DNA of 64,000 nucleotides from Actinomadura spongiicola. GTDB taxonomy: Bacteria; Actinomycetota; Actinomycetes; Streptosporangiales; Streptosporangiaceae. The DNA lies in contig NZ_QVNQ01000005.1 in the NCBI RefSeq assembly GCF_003432485.1, forward strand, positions 62,001 to 126,000. Direction: 5' to 3'. The notes below the pieces were generated by a model. That model saw only the letters and a list, made by a program, of their open reading frames with translations, made no database searches and was not told where the DNA came from. The translations under genes were made by a program, and so were the position numbers. Every line of letters starts with the position of its first letter. The first letter of the stretch is position 1. Of this stretch, positions 49,800 to 57,512 are shown one piece after another.

Positions 49800-50401
49800 C
49801 ACGGACGGAACGGCGCCATCTCGTCCCCGAGTTCGAGGAGCGGACCGCCTACGGGCGCAAGGACTCCGACCCCTACGACAAGCTGTTCGAGGACCGCATC
49901 GTGTTCCTCGGGACGCCGGTGGACGACACCAGCGCCAACGACGTCACCGCGCAACTGCTGGCGCTGGAGGGCATCGACGCCGACCGGCCCATCGCCCTGT
50001 ACATCAACTCCCCCGGCGGGTCCCTGACGGCGATGCTGGCGATCTGCGACACGATGCGCTACGTCCGGCCCCCGATCGAGACGACCTGCGTCGGGCAGGC
50101 CGGCGCCGCCGCGGCGATCCTGCTGGCGGCGGGCGCGCCGGGCCGGCGGGCGGCGCTCAGCGGGGCGCGGATCGTGCTGGGGGAACCGGCGATCGAGGTG
50201 GCCCGCGGCCATGCCGCCGACCTGGACATCCAGGCCCGGGAGGTGCTGCGGCTGCGCGAGCAGACCGAGGCGATCCTGGCGGAGAGCACCGGGCGGGACC
50301 CGGCGACCGTGCGCCGTGATCTTGATCGCACGCGCTTCTTCACGGCCGCGCAGGCCAAGGAATACGGCCTGATCGACGAGGTCATCACGTCCCGCCGGTG
50401 A
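49796..50401 (+). CDS. ClpP-like subunit without catalytic Ser and His
   Basis: 201 residues. The fold is kept: [52 protein letters not shown]. The catalytic Ser position is Ala104 ([16 protein letters not shown]) and the catalytic His position is Gly129 (ARIVLGEPA); only the Asp region ([10 protein letters not shown]) remains. It should assemble with the active subunit encoded just upstream into a mixed 14-mer, as ClpR does with ClpP in cyanobacteria and plastids. That partnership is inference. Confidence 0.93.
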   Translation: MTRTERRHLVPEFEERTAYGRKDSDPYDKLFEDRIVFLGTPVDDTSANDVTAQLLALEGIDADRPIALYINSPGGSLTAMLAICDTMRYVRPPIETTCVGQAGAAAAILLAAGAPGRRAALSGARIVLGEPAIEVARGHAADLDIQAREVLRLREQTEAILAESTGRDPATVRRDLDRTRFFTAAQAKEYGLIDEVITSRR

Positions 50402-50475
50402 CGCCCCGACCGGGCGCCGCGACCGGCCCGGCCCGCGGCCGTCCGCAAACGACAGGATTGGATCATGCCGCCCCG

Positions 50476-50502
50476 GGGAATCTTGTCACGGGATTCAGCG
50501 TT
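50476..50502 (+). promoter_or_regulatory. Sigma-R-type promoter of rbpA
   Basis: GGGAAT (50476-50481), 18 bp, GTT (50500-50502): the GGAAT-N18-GTT form of actinobacterial sigma-R/SigH promoters, 41 bp before the rbpA start. rbpA is a known sigma-R target in Streptomyces coelicolor. Confidence 0.75.
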
Positions 50503-50543
50503 GGTCAGGGCAAGACCGCAAGCCGTCTGGGAGGCACGTGACG

Positions 50544-50888
50544 ATGGCCGAGCGCGCACTTCGCGGCACCCGACTCGGAGCGACGAGCTACGAGAACGAT
50601 CGCAACACCGATCTGGCCCCTCGGCAAGAGGTGGACTACACCTGTACCAAGGGCCACCGGTTCACCGTGACGCTCGCAGCCGAGGCCGAGGTGCCGATGA
50701 CCTGGGAATGCCGCAACTGCGGCGCCACGGCCCTGCGGGTCGACGGGGAGTTGCCCCAGGCGAAAAAGGGTAAACCACCGCGCACGCACTGGGACATGCT
50801 CATGGAACGCCGGACCGTCGAGGACCTCGAGGAGGTTCTCGCGGAACGACTGGAGATCCTGCGGGCGGGACGCAGGAAGTCCGCGTGA
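50544..50888 (+). CDS. rbpA: RNA polymerase-binding protein RbpA
   Basis: 114 residues. ERALRGTRLGATSYENDRN, the zinc core CTKGHRF and CRNCGATALRVDG, basic linker AKKGKPPRTHWDMLMERRT and the sigma-interacting helix VEDLEEVLAERLEILR. It stabilises the open complex of housekeeping sigma factors and lowers rifampicin sensitivity in related organisms. ATG at 50544 is chosen because GGAGG ends 9 bp upstream; GTG at 50538 is too close to it. Confidence 0.96.
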   Translation: MAERALRGTRLGATSYENDRNTDLAPRQEVDYTCTKGHRFTVTLAAEAEVPMTWECRNCGATALRVDGELPQAKKGKPPRTHWDMLMERRTVEDLEEVLAERLEILRAGRRKSA

Positions 50889-50937
50889 GCGGCACCTGAA
50901 CGACCGAGGGGAACAGCAAAGGGGCACAGGAGTTTCT

Positions 50938-50973
50938 GGGCGGGCCCGTACCGATGACGGTACGGGCCCGCCC
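50938..50973. terminator. Strong bidirectional hairpin after rbpA
   Basis: GGGCGGGCCCGTACC pairs perfectly with 50959-50973 across a GATGAC loop. It lies between the convergent rbpA and response-regulator genes. Confidence 0.88.
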
Positions 50974-51022
50974 CATGTCCGCACCTGGTCAGGGGGCACC
51001 GCCTGGCCCTGAGGTCCGTCGG

Positions 51023-51703
51023 TCACCGGCCTGAGCGGGGCAGGATCAGGCCGCTCTCGTAGGCGGCGACGACCGCCTGGACCCGGTCACGCAACCCCAG
51101 CTTGCGCAGGACGCGACTCACGTGCGTCTTGACCGTCTCCTCCCCCACCGTGAGGCGGGCGGCGATCTCGGCGTTGTTGAGGCCCTCGGCGACCAGGCGC
51201 AGGACGTCGGTCTCCCGCGCCGTCAACGTCTCCAGCGCGGTCTCCAGCGCGCCGGACGGACGCGACGGCGCCCGCGGGCGGAGCCGGACGAACTCCCCGA
51301 TGAGACGGCGGGTGACCGCGGGCGCCAGCAGCGCCTCCCCCGCCGCGACGACCCGGACGGCGTCGAACAGCCGCTCGGCCGTGACGTCCTTGAGCAGGAA
51401 CCCGCTGGCCCCGGCGACCAGCGCGTCGTACACGTGCTCGTCGAGGTCGAACGTGGTCAGCATCAGGATCCGCGGCGCGTCGGGGGCGGCGGCGACGCGG
51501 CGGGTGGCCTCGATGCCGTCCATGACGGGCATCCGCACGTCCATCAGCACGACGTCGGGTCGCCGGTCGCGGCACACGCGGACCGCGGCGGCGCCGTCGG
51601 CGGCGGTGCCGACGACGGCCAGGTCGGGTTGCGTGCCGAGCAGCGCGCCGAACCCGGCGCGGACGACCTCCTGGTCGTCGGCCACGACGACACGGACCGT
51701 CAC
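51023..51703 (-). CDS. Response regulator, NarL/LuxR family
   Basis: 226 residues. Receiver domain VRVVVADDQEVVRAGFGALL with phosphoacceptor Asp in VVLMDVRMPVMDG and Lys in FLLKDVTAE; LuxR HTH at ~160-220 (LTARETDVLRLVAEG, VGEETVKTHVSRVLRKLG). GTG at 51703 overlaps the kinase stop. The adjacent divergent ABC exporter operon is the obvious candidate target, an arrangement common for DesKR/LiaRS-like systems. Confidence 0.95.
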   Translation of the reverse strand: MTVRVVVADDQEVVRAGFGALLGTQPDLAVVGTAADGAAAVRVCRDRRPDVVLMDVRMPVMDGIEATRRVAAAPDAPRILMLTTFDLDEHVYDALVAGASGFLLKDVTAERLFDAVRVVAAGEALLAPAVTRRLIGEFVRLRPRAPSRPSGALETALETLTARETDVLRLVAEGLNNAEIAARLTVGEETVKTHVSRVLRKLGLRDRVQAVVAAYESGLILPRSGR

Positions 51704-52809
51704 GACCGGTCGCCTTCCGGTGCCGGCAGCGTCGCCTCCACCAGGAACCCGCCGACCGGCCCGGGACCGGTGCGCAGGGCACCGCCGACCGCGGCGGCGC
51801 GTTCCCGCATCCCGAGCAGGCCATGCCCCGCGACCCCGGCCTCGCCCCCGTGCCCCGTGCCGGTTTCAGCGTCGTCGCCGGGTCCGGGACCGTTGTCGCG
51901 GACGCTGACGCGCAGGGCCTCCGGGGCGTAGTCGAGTTCCACGTCGACGGCGGCGCCGGGCGCGTGCCGCCGCGCGTTGGTGAGGGCCTCCTGCACGATC
52001 CGGTAGGCGGCGAGTTCCACCCCCGGTTCCAGGGCCGCGACGGCGCCGCGGACGCGCAGCCGGACACTCGCTGGACCGGACGCCCGGGTCTCGTCGAGCA
52101 GGTCCAGGAGTTGTTGCAGGCCCGGCTGGGGGCGGCGGGTCGGTTCGGCGCCCGCGTCCTCGCGCAGCACGCCGAGCAGCCGCCGCATCTCGGTCAGCGC
52201 GGTCCGGGCGGTGTCGCCGATGGCCAGCAGCCGTTCGGCGCCCTCGTCCGGCATGCCGGGCACGGCGAGCCGCGCGGTCTCCGCCTGCACGGAGATCATC
52301 GAGATGTGGTGGGCGACGACGTCGTGGAGTTCACGGGCGATGCGGGCGCGTTCGCCCCGCGCGGTGTGCTCCAGCAGCGTGTTCTCGAACGCCCGGCGGG
52401 AGGCGTCCCGCGCCGCTGCGGCGGCGCGGCGCCGCCGCGTCCGGCGCCGGACGTACACCGACCAGACGGCGACGAACGCGACGACCGCCGTCACGGCCAC
52501 CCCGCGGTGCATGACGCACGCCGCGGCGCCGGCCGCGGTGACGGTCACGGCGGCGGCGGTGACACGGTCGCGGACACGGTCACGGAGCAGGACGAGCGGG
52601 AGCGCCGCGCACACGTCCACCACGATGGCCAGGGACAGCGCCGCGCCGGACCCCCCGGTCCTGAGGGCCGCCTCGGCCGTCCCGGCCAGGGCCAGGCAGA
52701 CCCCGGCGGCGGGCCACGGACCCGGCCACCGCGCGCCGCGTTCCGCTCCCCTCCCCCTGCGACCCATCCCGCTACGACCCACGATCCCGCTACGACCCAC
52801 GCCGATCAT
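51700..52809 (-). CDS. Sensor histidine kinase (HisKA_3)
   Basis: 369 residues. Four to five short helices in ~30-130, H-box RARIARELHDVVAHHISMIS, N-box EALTNARRHAPG and ATP-lid AGHGLLGMRERAAAVGG. Small membrane sensor without an external domain. The ATG at 52809 has no clear ribosome-binding site, and the first 15 codons contain a direct repeat (GTGGGTCGTAGCGGGAT twice), so the ATG at residue 15 could be the true start. Pairs with the regulator at 51023. Confidence 0.92.
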   Translation of the reverse strand: MIGVGRSGIVGRSGMGRRGRGAERGARWPGPWPAAGVCLALAGTAEAALRTGGSGAALSLAIVVDVCAALPLVLLRDRVRDRVTAAAVTVTAAGAAACVMHRGVAVTAVVAFVAVWSVYVRRRTRRRRAAAAARDASRRAFENTLLEHTARGERARIARELHDVVAHHISMISVQAETARLAVPGMPDEGAERLLAIGDTARTALTEMRRLLGVLREDAGAEPTRRPQPGLQQLLDLLDETRASGPASVRLRVRGAVAALEPGVELAAYRIVQEALTNARRHAPGAAVDVELDYAPEALRVSVRDNGPGPGDDAETGTGHGGEAGVAGHGLLGMRERAAAVGGALRTGPGPVGGFLVEATLPAPEGDRS

Positions 52810-52934
52810 TGTGGCGTGAACGCGGCGCGGCGGCGTCCCCCGGCGGAGGGACGCGGCGTCCCTCCGCCCCCGCCGCCCGGAACCGGTCCACGGCGGGATG
52901 CCCCCGGCCGCGGCGGTCCGTAGCCTCCCAGGCC

Positions 52935-53864
52935 ATGGACGCAACCATCGAAGTGCGTGGCCTGAGCAAACGGTACGGGCCGACCACCGCCGTGGACGGC
53001 CTGACCTTCACCGTCGCCCCGGGGCGGGTCACTGGGTTCGTCGGCCCGAACGGCGCCGGCAAGTCCACCACCATGCGGATGATCATGGGGTTGGACCGGC
53101 CCGACGCGGGCACGGCCCTGGTCGGCGGGCGGTCGTACCGGTCGCTGCGGACGCCGCTGTGCCGGCTCGGGGCGTTGCTGGACGCGTCGGCGGTGCATCC
53201 GGCGCGGCGGGCCCGCGACCATCTGCGGTGGCTCGCGCACGCCAACGGGTTGCCCGTCCGCCGTGTCGACGAGGTGATCGAACTGGCCGGGCTGACCGGC
53301 GCGGCCGGACGCCGCGCGGGCGGGTTCTCGCTCGGTATGCGGCAGCGGCTCGGGATCGCGGCGGCGCTGCTCGGCGACCCGCCCGTGCTGATGTTCGACG
53401 AGCCGGTGAACGGGCTCGACCCCGACGGCATCGCCTGGATGCGGGGGTTGCTGCGGTCACTGGCCGGGGAGGGCCGCGCGGTCCTGGTGTCCAGCCATCT
53501 GATGAGCGAGCTGGAGGGCGGCGCCGACCACCTCGTCATGATCGGCCGGGGCCGCCTGATCGCCGACATCGGTGTCGGGGAGTTGCTGGACGCCGCGTCC
53601 GGCGGCCGGGTGGAGCTGCGCACCGCCCGGCGGCAGGAGGCGATGACCGTGCTGGCGCACGCGGGCGCGACGGTCACGGCCCACGGCACGGACGCGGTGA
53701 CCGTCGCGGGCCTGGACTCCGAGCGGATCATCGCCCTGCTGACGGGGGCCGGGGTGACGTTCAGCGGGGTCGCCGCGTACCGGGCGTCGCTGGAAGAGGC
53801 CTACATGGAGCTGACCCGGGACGCGGTGGAGTTCCAGGCCGTGACCGGGCGGGTGGCGCCGTGA
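52935..53864 (+). CDS. ABC transporter ATP-binding protein
   Basis: 309 residues: Walker A FVGPNGAGKSTTMRMI, Q-loop region CRLGALLDASAVHPARRARDHL, signature FSLGMRQRLGIA, Walker B VLMFDEPVNGLDPDG and H-loop VSSHLMSELE. Bacitracin/lantibiotic-exporter type (BcrA-like). First of three genes joined by 4-bp overlaps; divergent from the second two-component system, which probably controls it. Confidence 0.95.
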   Translation: MDATIEVRGLSKRYGPTTAVDGLTFTVAPGRVTGFVGPNGAGKSTTMRMIMGLDRPDAGTALVGGRSYRSLRTPLCRLGALLDASAVHPARRARDHLRWLAHANGLPVRRVDEVIELAGLTGAAGRRAGGFSLGMRQRLGIAAALLGDPPVLMFDEPVNGLDPDGIAWMRGLLRSLAGEGRAVLVSSHLMSELEGGADHLVMIGRGRLIADIGVGELLDAASGGRVELRTARRQEAMTVLAHAGATVTAHGTDAVTVAGLDSERIIALLTGAGVTFSGVAAYRASLEEAYMELTRDAVEFQAVTGRVAP

Positions 53865-55315
53865 CCGCCCCGGGGCCGACCGCCGTGACGCCGTACCGCA
53901 GCACCGTCCAGGACGAGGCCCGCGACGGGTTCGGGCGGCTGCTGCTGGCCGAATGGACCAAGCTGCGGACCGTCCCCCGGTGGACGCTGACCCTCCTGGC
54001 GTCGGTCGCGCTGACCGTGCTGGTGGCGTTGCTGACGGCCGCCGGCGCGCAGGCGTCCGGGACGGGCAAGGGGATCTCCGACCCCGACCGGGTGCAGATC
54101 CACGACCTGGGGCACTTCACCTACCAGCCGCTGGCCGGGGACGGCGCCGTCGTCGCCCGCGTCACGTCCCAGGGGGGCGGCGGCGCGTGGGCGAAGGCGG
54201 GGCTGATGGTCCGCGGCAGCGCGGACCGCGCCACACCGTACGCGGCGCTGATGGTGACCCCAGGGCACGGCGTCCGGCTCCAGACCGGCTACAAGGGCGA
54301 CGGGCAGGGCGGTGGGACGGGCACCGCGCCGCGCTGGCTGCGGCTGGTCCGATCGGGCACGACCGTGACGGGGTTCGAGTCCGCGGACGGGCGCGACTGG
54401 CGGCGCGTCGGGTCGGTGACGCTGGACGGGCTGCCCCGCACGGCCCTGGCGGGCCTGTTCGTCGCCGCGCCGAACACCGCGAAGGTCCAACGCCGGTTCG
54501 GCGGTGAGACCGTCGACTCGGCGCCCTCCGACACCCGCGCCACGTTCGACCACGTGTCGGTGTCGCCCGCGTGGCCCGGCGCGCGGTGGCGGGACCGCGG
54601 CGCCCCGGGCGGGCCCGCCGACCAGGGCACGGGCGGTAGCACGCAGGAGGGCGGGACGTTCACGCTGGCCGGGTCCGGTGACATCGGCCATGACGCGTTC
54701 GCCGACGACGTCACCCGCGTCACCCTCACCGGCGCGCTGATCGGGCAGGCCGCGATCGTCGCCGTGGCGGTGCTGTTCATGACGGCCGAGCACCGGCGCG
54801 GCATGGTGCGCACGACGTTCGCGGCGAGCCCGCGGCGCGGCCGGGTGCTGGCCGCCAAGGCGGTCGTGGTGGGCGTGGCGTCGCTCGCGGCGGGGCTGGT
54901 CGCCGCGTTCGGCGCGATGTTGCTGGCCGCGCCGCTACTGCGCGCGGGCGGGCTCGCGCCGCCGCCGCTGTCGGACCCGGCGGTGCTGCGGGCCGTGCTG
55001 GGCACGGCGGCGCTGATGGGCGTCGTCGCGGTGCTCGGTCTGGCGGTCGCGGCGATCGTGCGGCGCAGCGCGCCCGCGATCACGATCGTGCTGCTGCTCC
55101 TGCTGCTCCCGCAGATCGTGGCGACCGGGCTGCCGTTGTCGGCCGCGCGGTGGCTGGAACGGGTCACGCCCGCCGCCGGGTTCGCGGTGCAGCACACCGT
55201 CGACCGGTTCGACCGGGCGATCGGCCCGTGGGCCGGGTTCGGGGTGCTGTGCGCGTACGCGGCGGTGGCGATGCTCGTCGCGACGTGGCTGGTCAGGCGC
55301 CGGGACGCGGCGTGA
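53861..55315 (+). CDS. ABC permease with a large extracytoplasmic beta-rich insertion
   Basis: 484 residues. Helix 1 (WTLTLLASVALTVLVALLTAA) is followed by about 200 residues outside the membrane. These contain KAGLMVRGSADRATPYAALM, HGVRLQTGYKGDG, WLRLVRSGTTVTGFESADGR and DWRRVGSVTLDGLP, the pattern of a DUF1349/concanavalin-like sandwich (strand-turn repeats, exposed aromatic and Asp residues). Five helices follow (from ~285). GTG at 53861 overlaps the ATPase stop. The insertion may bind glycan or the drug at the cell surface; that is inference. Confidence 0.88.
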   Translation: MTAPGPTAVTPYRSTVQDEARDGFGRLLLAEWTKLRTVPRWTLTLLASVALTVLVALLTAAGAQASGTGKGISDPDRVQIHDLGHFTYQPLAGDGAVVARVTSQGGGGAWAKAGLMVRGSADRATPYAALMVTPGHGVRLQTGYKGDGQGGGTGTAPRWLRLVRSGTTVTGFESADGRDWRRVGSVTLDGLPRTALAGLFVAAPNTAKVQRRFGGETVDSAPSDTRATFDHVSVSPAWPGARWRDRGAPGGPADQGTGGSTQEGGTFTLAGSGDIGHDAFADDVTRVTLTGALIGQAAIVAVAVLFMTAEHRRGMVRTTFAASPRRGRVLAAKAVVVGVASLAAGLVAAFGAMLLAAPLLRAGGLAPPPLSDPAVLRAVLGTAALMGVVAVLGLAVAAIVRRSAPAITIVLLLLLLPQIVATGLPLSAARWLERVTPAAGFAVQHTVDRFDRAIGPWAGFGVLCAYAAVAMLVATWLVRRRDAA

Positions 55316-55332
55316 CGGGCAGCGTGATGAGC
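55289..55332 (+). repeat. Permease junction copy of the 44-bp repeat
   Basis: Contains the last codons of the first permease gene and the GTG start of the second. Matches 34727-34770 at 40 of 44 bases. Confidence 0.7.
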
Positions 55333-56139
55333 AGCGTGAGGGGCGGAGGGGCCGGCAGGGCGGTCCGGGCGGAGTGGACCAAGCTGCGGACGCTGCCGAG
55401 CACCGGGTGGCTGTTGTTCGCGCTGGCCGGGATCACCGTCGCGGTCGGCGCGGCGGTCACCGGGAGCGTCGACACCGCCGACTGCGTGACCCCGGCCGCC
55501 TGCGAGGAGGACACGCCGAGGCTGGCGCTGTCGGGGGTGCGGCTCGGTCAGATCGCCGCGATCGTCCTCGGCGTCCTCGCGGTCGGCGGCGAGTACGCCA
55601 CCGGGACGATCACCGCGACGCTGGCGGCGGTGCCGCGCCGCGGCACGGTCCTGGCCGCCAAGGCGGCCGTGGTCGCCGGCGCCGTCGCCGCCGCGGGCGC
55701 GGTCGGGGTGCTGGCGGCGCTCGCGGTGGGCCGGGGGATCCTGCCCCGCAACGGGTTCACCGCCGCGCACGGGTATCCGCCGCTGTCGCCGCTGGACGGC
55801 GCCACGGCGCGGGCCGCGGCCGGGACCGTCCTGTACCTGGTGCTGGTGGCGTTGCTGTCCCTCGGCGTCGCGACGGCCCTGCGGGACACGGCGGCGGCGA
55901 CCACGGCGGTGCTGGCGCTGCTGTGGATCGTCCCGATCGTCACGCGGCTCGTCGGGGACGCGGCATGGCGGGAACGGCTGGAGAAGGTCGCGCCGATGTC
56001 GGCGGGACTGGCCGTCCAGTCCACGCGGGACCTGGAGCGGCTTCCGATCGGGCCGTGGCCGGGCCTGGGCGTGCTCGCCGGGTACGCGGCGGCGGCGATG
56101 CTGGTCGGCGGGGTGCTGTTCGCCGTCCGGGACGCCTGA
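55312..56139 (+). CDS. ABC permease
   Basis: 275 residues with six helices. AVRAEWTKLRTLPSTGWLLF at the start is the motif also seen in the first permease (LLLAEWTKLRTVPRWTLTLL), so the two are paralogues, but this one lacks the external insertion; a short Cys-containing loop (TADCVTPAACEED) takes its place. GTG at 55312 overlaps the upstream stop; ATG at 55327 is an alternative. Confidence 0.92.
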   Translation: MTGSVMSSVRGGGAGRAVRAEWTKLRTLPSTGWLLFALAGITVAVGAAVTGSVDTADCVTPAACEEDTPRLALSGVRLGQIAAIVLGVLAVGGEYATGTITATLAAVPRRGTVLAAKAAVVAGAVAAAGAVGVLAALAVGRGILPRNGFTAAHGYPPLSPLDGATARAAAGTVLYLVLVALLSLGVATALRDTAAATTAVLALLWIVPIVTRLVGDAAWRERLEKVAPMSAGLAVQSTRDLERLPIGPWPGLGVLAGYAAAAMLVGGVLFAVRDA

Positions 56140-56143
56140 GCGG

Positions 56144-56653
56144 TCAGGCGCGGGACGGGGAGTCGTCGCCCTCGGTGACGTCGTCGACGACCTCGCCGCG
56201 GACCACCGGTCCCGGCGGGGTCTGCGCCCGTCCGAAGCCGGGCGGGAACACCACGCGGGTCCGGATCCCGTCGTGGTGCGCGGAGGCCCGGACCCGCCGC
56301 GACGCGTACCGGGACAGGGCGCGGCGCACGAGCGGACGCGTGACCGGCAGGACGAACGCGAACCCGAACACGTCGGTGACGAACCCGGGCGTCAGCAGCA
56401 GCACACCGCCGGCCAGGATCAGGGCGGCGTCGGCGATCTCCCGGTCGGGCATGACGCCGCGGCGCAGCGTGGCCTCCAGGGTCCGCCACGCGCGGCGGCC
56501 CTCGCGCCGCACGATCCAGCCGCCGAGCAGGCTCTCGGCGACCAGCAGCGCGACCGTGGGCCAGGCGCCGATCACCCCGCCCACCTGGATGATCACGAAG
56601 ATCTCCAGGACGGGCATCACCAGGAATGCCAGGACCAGTAGCAGCGGCAGCAT
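56144..56653 (-). CDS. fxsA: FxsA family membrane protein
   Basis: 169 residues with FxsA hallmarks: PVLEIFVIIQVGGVIGAWPT, LGGWIVRREGRRAWR, and ILAGGVLLLTPGFVTDVFGF. Three to four helices, then an acidic C-terminal tail. E. coli FxsA affects phage T7 exclusion by the F plasmid; the role in actinobacteria is unknown. Ends 5 bp after the convergent permease stop. Confidence 0.92.
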   Translation of the reverse strand: MLPLLLVLAFLVMPVLEIFVIIQVGGVIGAWPTVALLVAESLLGGWIVRREGRRAWRTLEATLRRGVMPDREIADAALILAGGVLLLTPGFVTDVFGFAFVLPVTRPLVRRALSRYASRRVRASAHHDGIRTRVVFPPGFGRAQTPPGPVVRGEVVDDVTEGDDSPSRA

Positions 56654-56742
56654 GACTCCATCTTCGGGTCGCGGGGAGAAGAATCCCTCTCTCCCCTGAC
56701 AACGCCGGAACACCCCCCAACGTTTCCCGGCGGGTGCCGGGC

Positions 56743-57507
56743 TCAGCGGCGGGCGCGTTCGAGCCTGCGGGCGCGGGCCCGGCGGACGCGGGCGGCCATG
56801 CCCCACTGGGTGATGCGCACCGCCGCCTCCATCATCACGTCGCGGCTCATCTTGCTGGTGCCGTGGACGCGTTCGACGAAGGTGATGGGGACCTCCACGA
56901 CGAGCAGTCCCCGCCGCAACGCCCGCAGCGCCAGGTCGATCTGGAAGCAGTAGCCGCGCGAGTCGACACCGTCCAACCCGATCTTGTCGAGCGTCGCGGC
57001 GCGGAACGCGCGGTAGCCGCCGGTGGAGTCGTGCAGGGGGATGCCGAGCATCAGCCGGGCGTAGGTGTTGGCGCCGCGCGACAGCGCCTCACGCCGCTTG
57101 GGCCAGTTGCGGACCTTGCCGCCGGGGACCCAGCGGGCGCCGATGACCAGGTCGGCGTCCTGCAGCGCGGTCAGCAGGCGCGGCAGTTCCTCCGGCTGGT
57201 GCGAACCGTCGGCGTCCATCTCGACCATCACGTCGTAGCCCCGTTCGGCCGCCCACCGGAAACCGGCGATGTAGGCGGGGCCGAGGCCGTCCTTGCCCGC
57301 CCGGTGCAGGACCTTGATCTGCTCGTCGTCCGCGGCCATGGCGTCGGCGACCTCGCCGGTGCCGTCCGGGCTGGCGTCGTCGACGACCAGCAGGTCCACC
57401 GACGGAACCGCCTCGCGCACCCGGGCGGCGATGCGTTCGATGTTGTCCCGCTCGTTGTACGTCGGGATGATCACGAGCACCCGGCCGAGGTCGGCTGGGA
57501 TCTCCAT
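56743..57507 (-). CDS. ppm1: Polyprenol monophosphomannose synthase
   Basis: 254 residues of GT2: VLVIIPTYNERDNIERIA, LLVVDDASPDGTG and metal motif VEMDADGSHQPEEL; DSTGGYRAFR and FVERVHGTSKMSRDVM are typical of dolichol/polyprenol-phosphate mannose synthases. No C-terminal helices. It lies 5 bp after lnt, so the two are cotranscribed. In mycobacteria the same two activities are fused as Ppm1; here they are separate proteins. Supplies mannose for lipoglycan and protein O-mannosylation. Confidence 0.93.
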   Translation of the reverse strand: MEIPADLGRVLVIIPTYNERDNIERIAARVREAVPSVDLLVVDDASPDGTGEVADAMAADDEQIKVLHRAGKDGLGPAYIAGFRWAAERGYDVMVEMDADGSHQPEELPRLLTALQDADLVIGARWVPGGKVRNWPKRREALSRGANTYARLMLGIPLHDSTGGYRAFRAATLDKIGLDGVDSRGYCFQIDLALRALRRGLLVVEVPITFVERVHGTSKMSRDVMMEAAVRITQWGMAARVRRARARRLERARR

Positions 57508-57512
57508 CGGTG

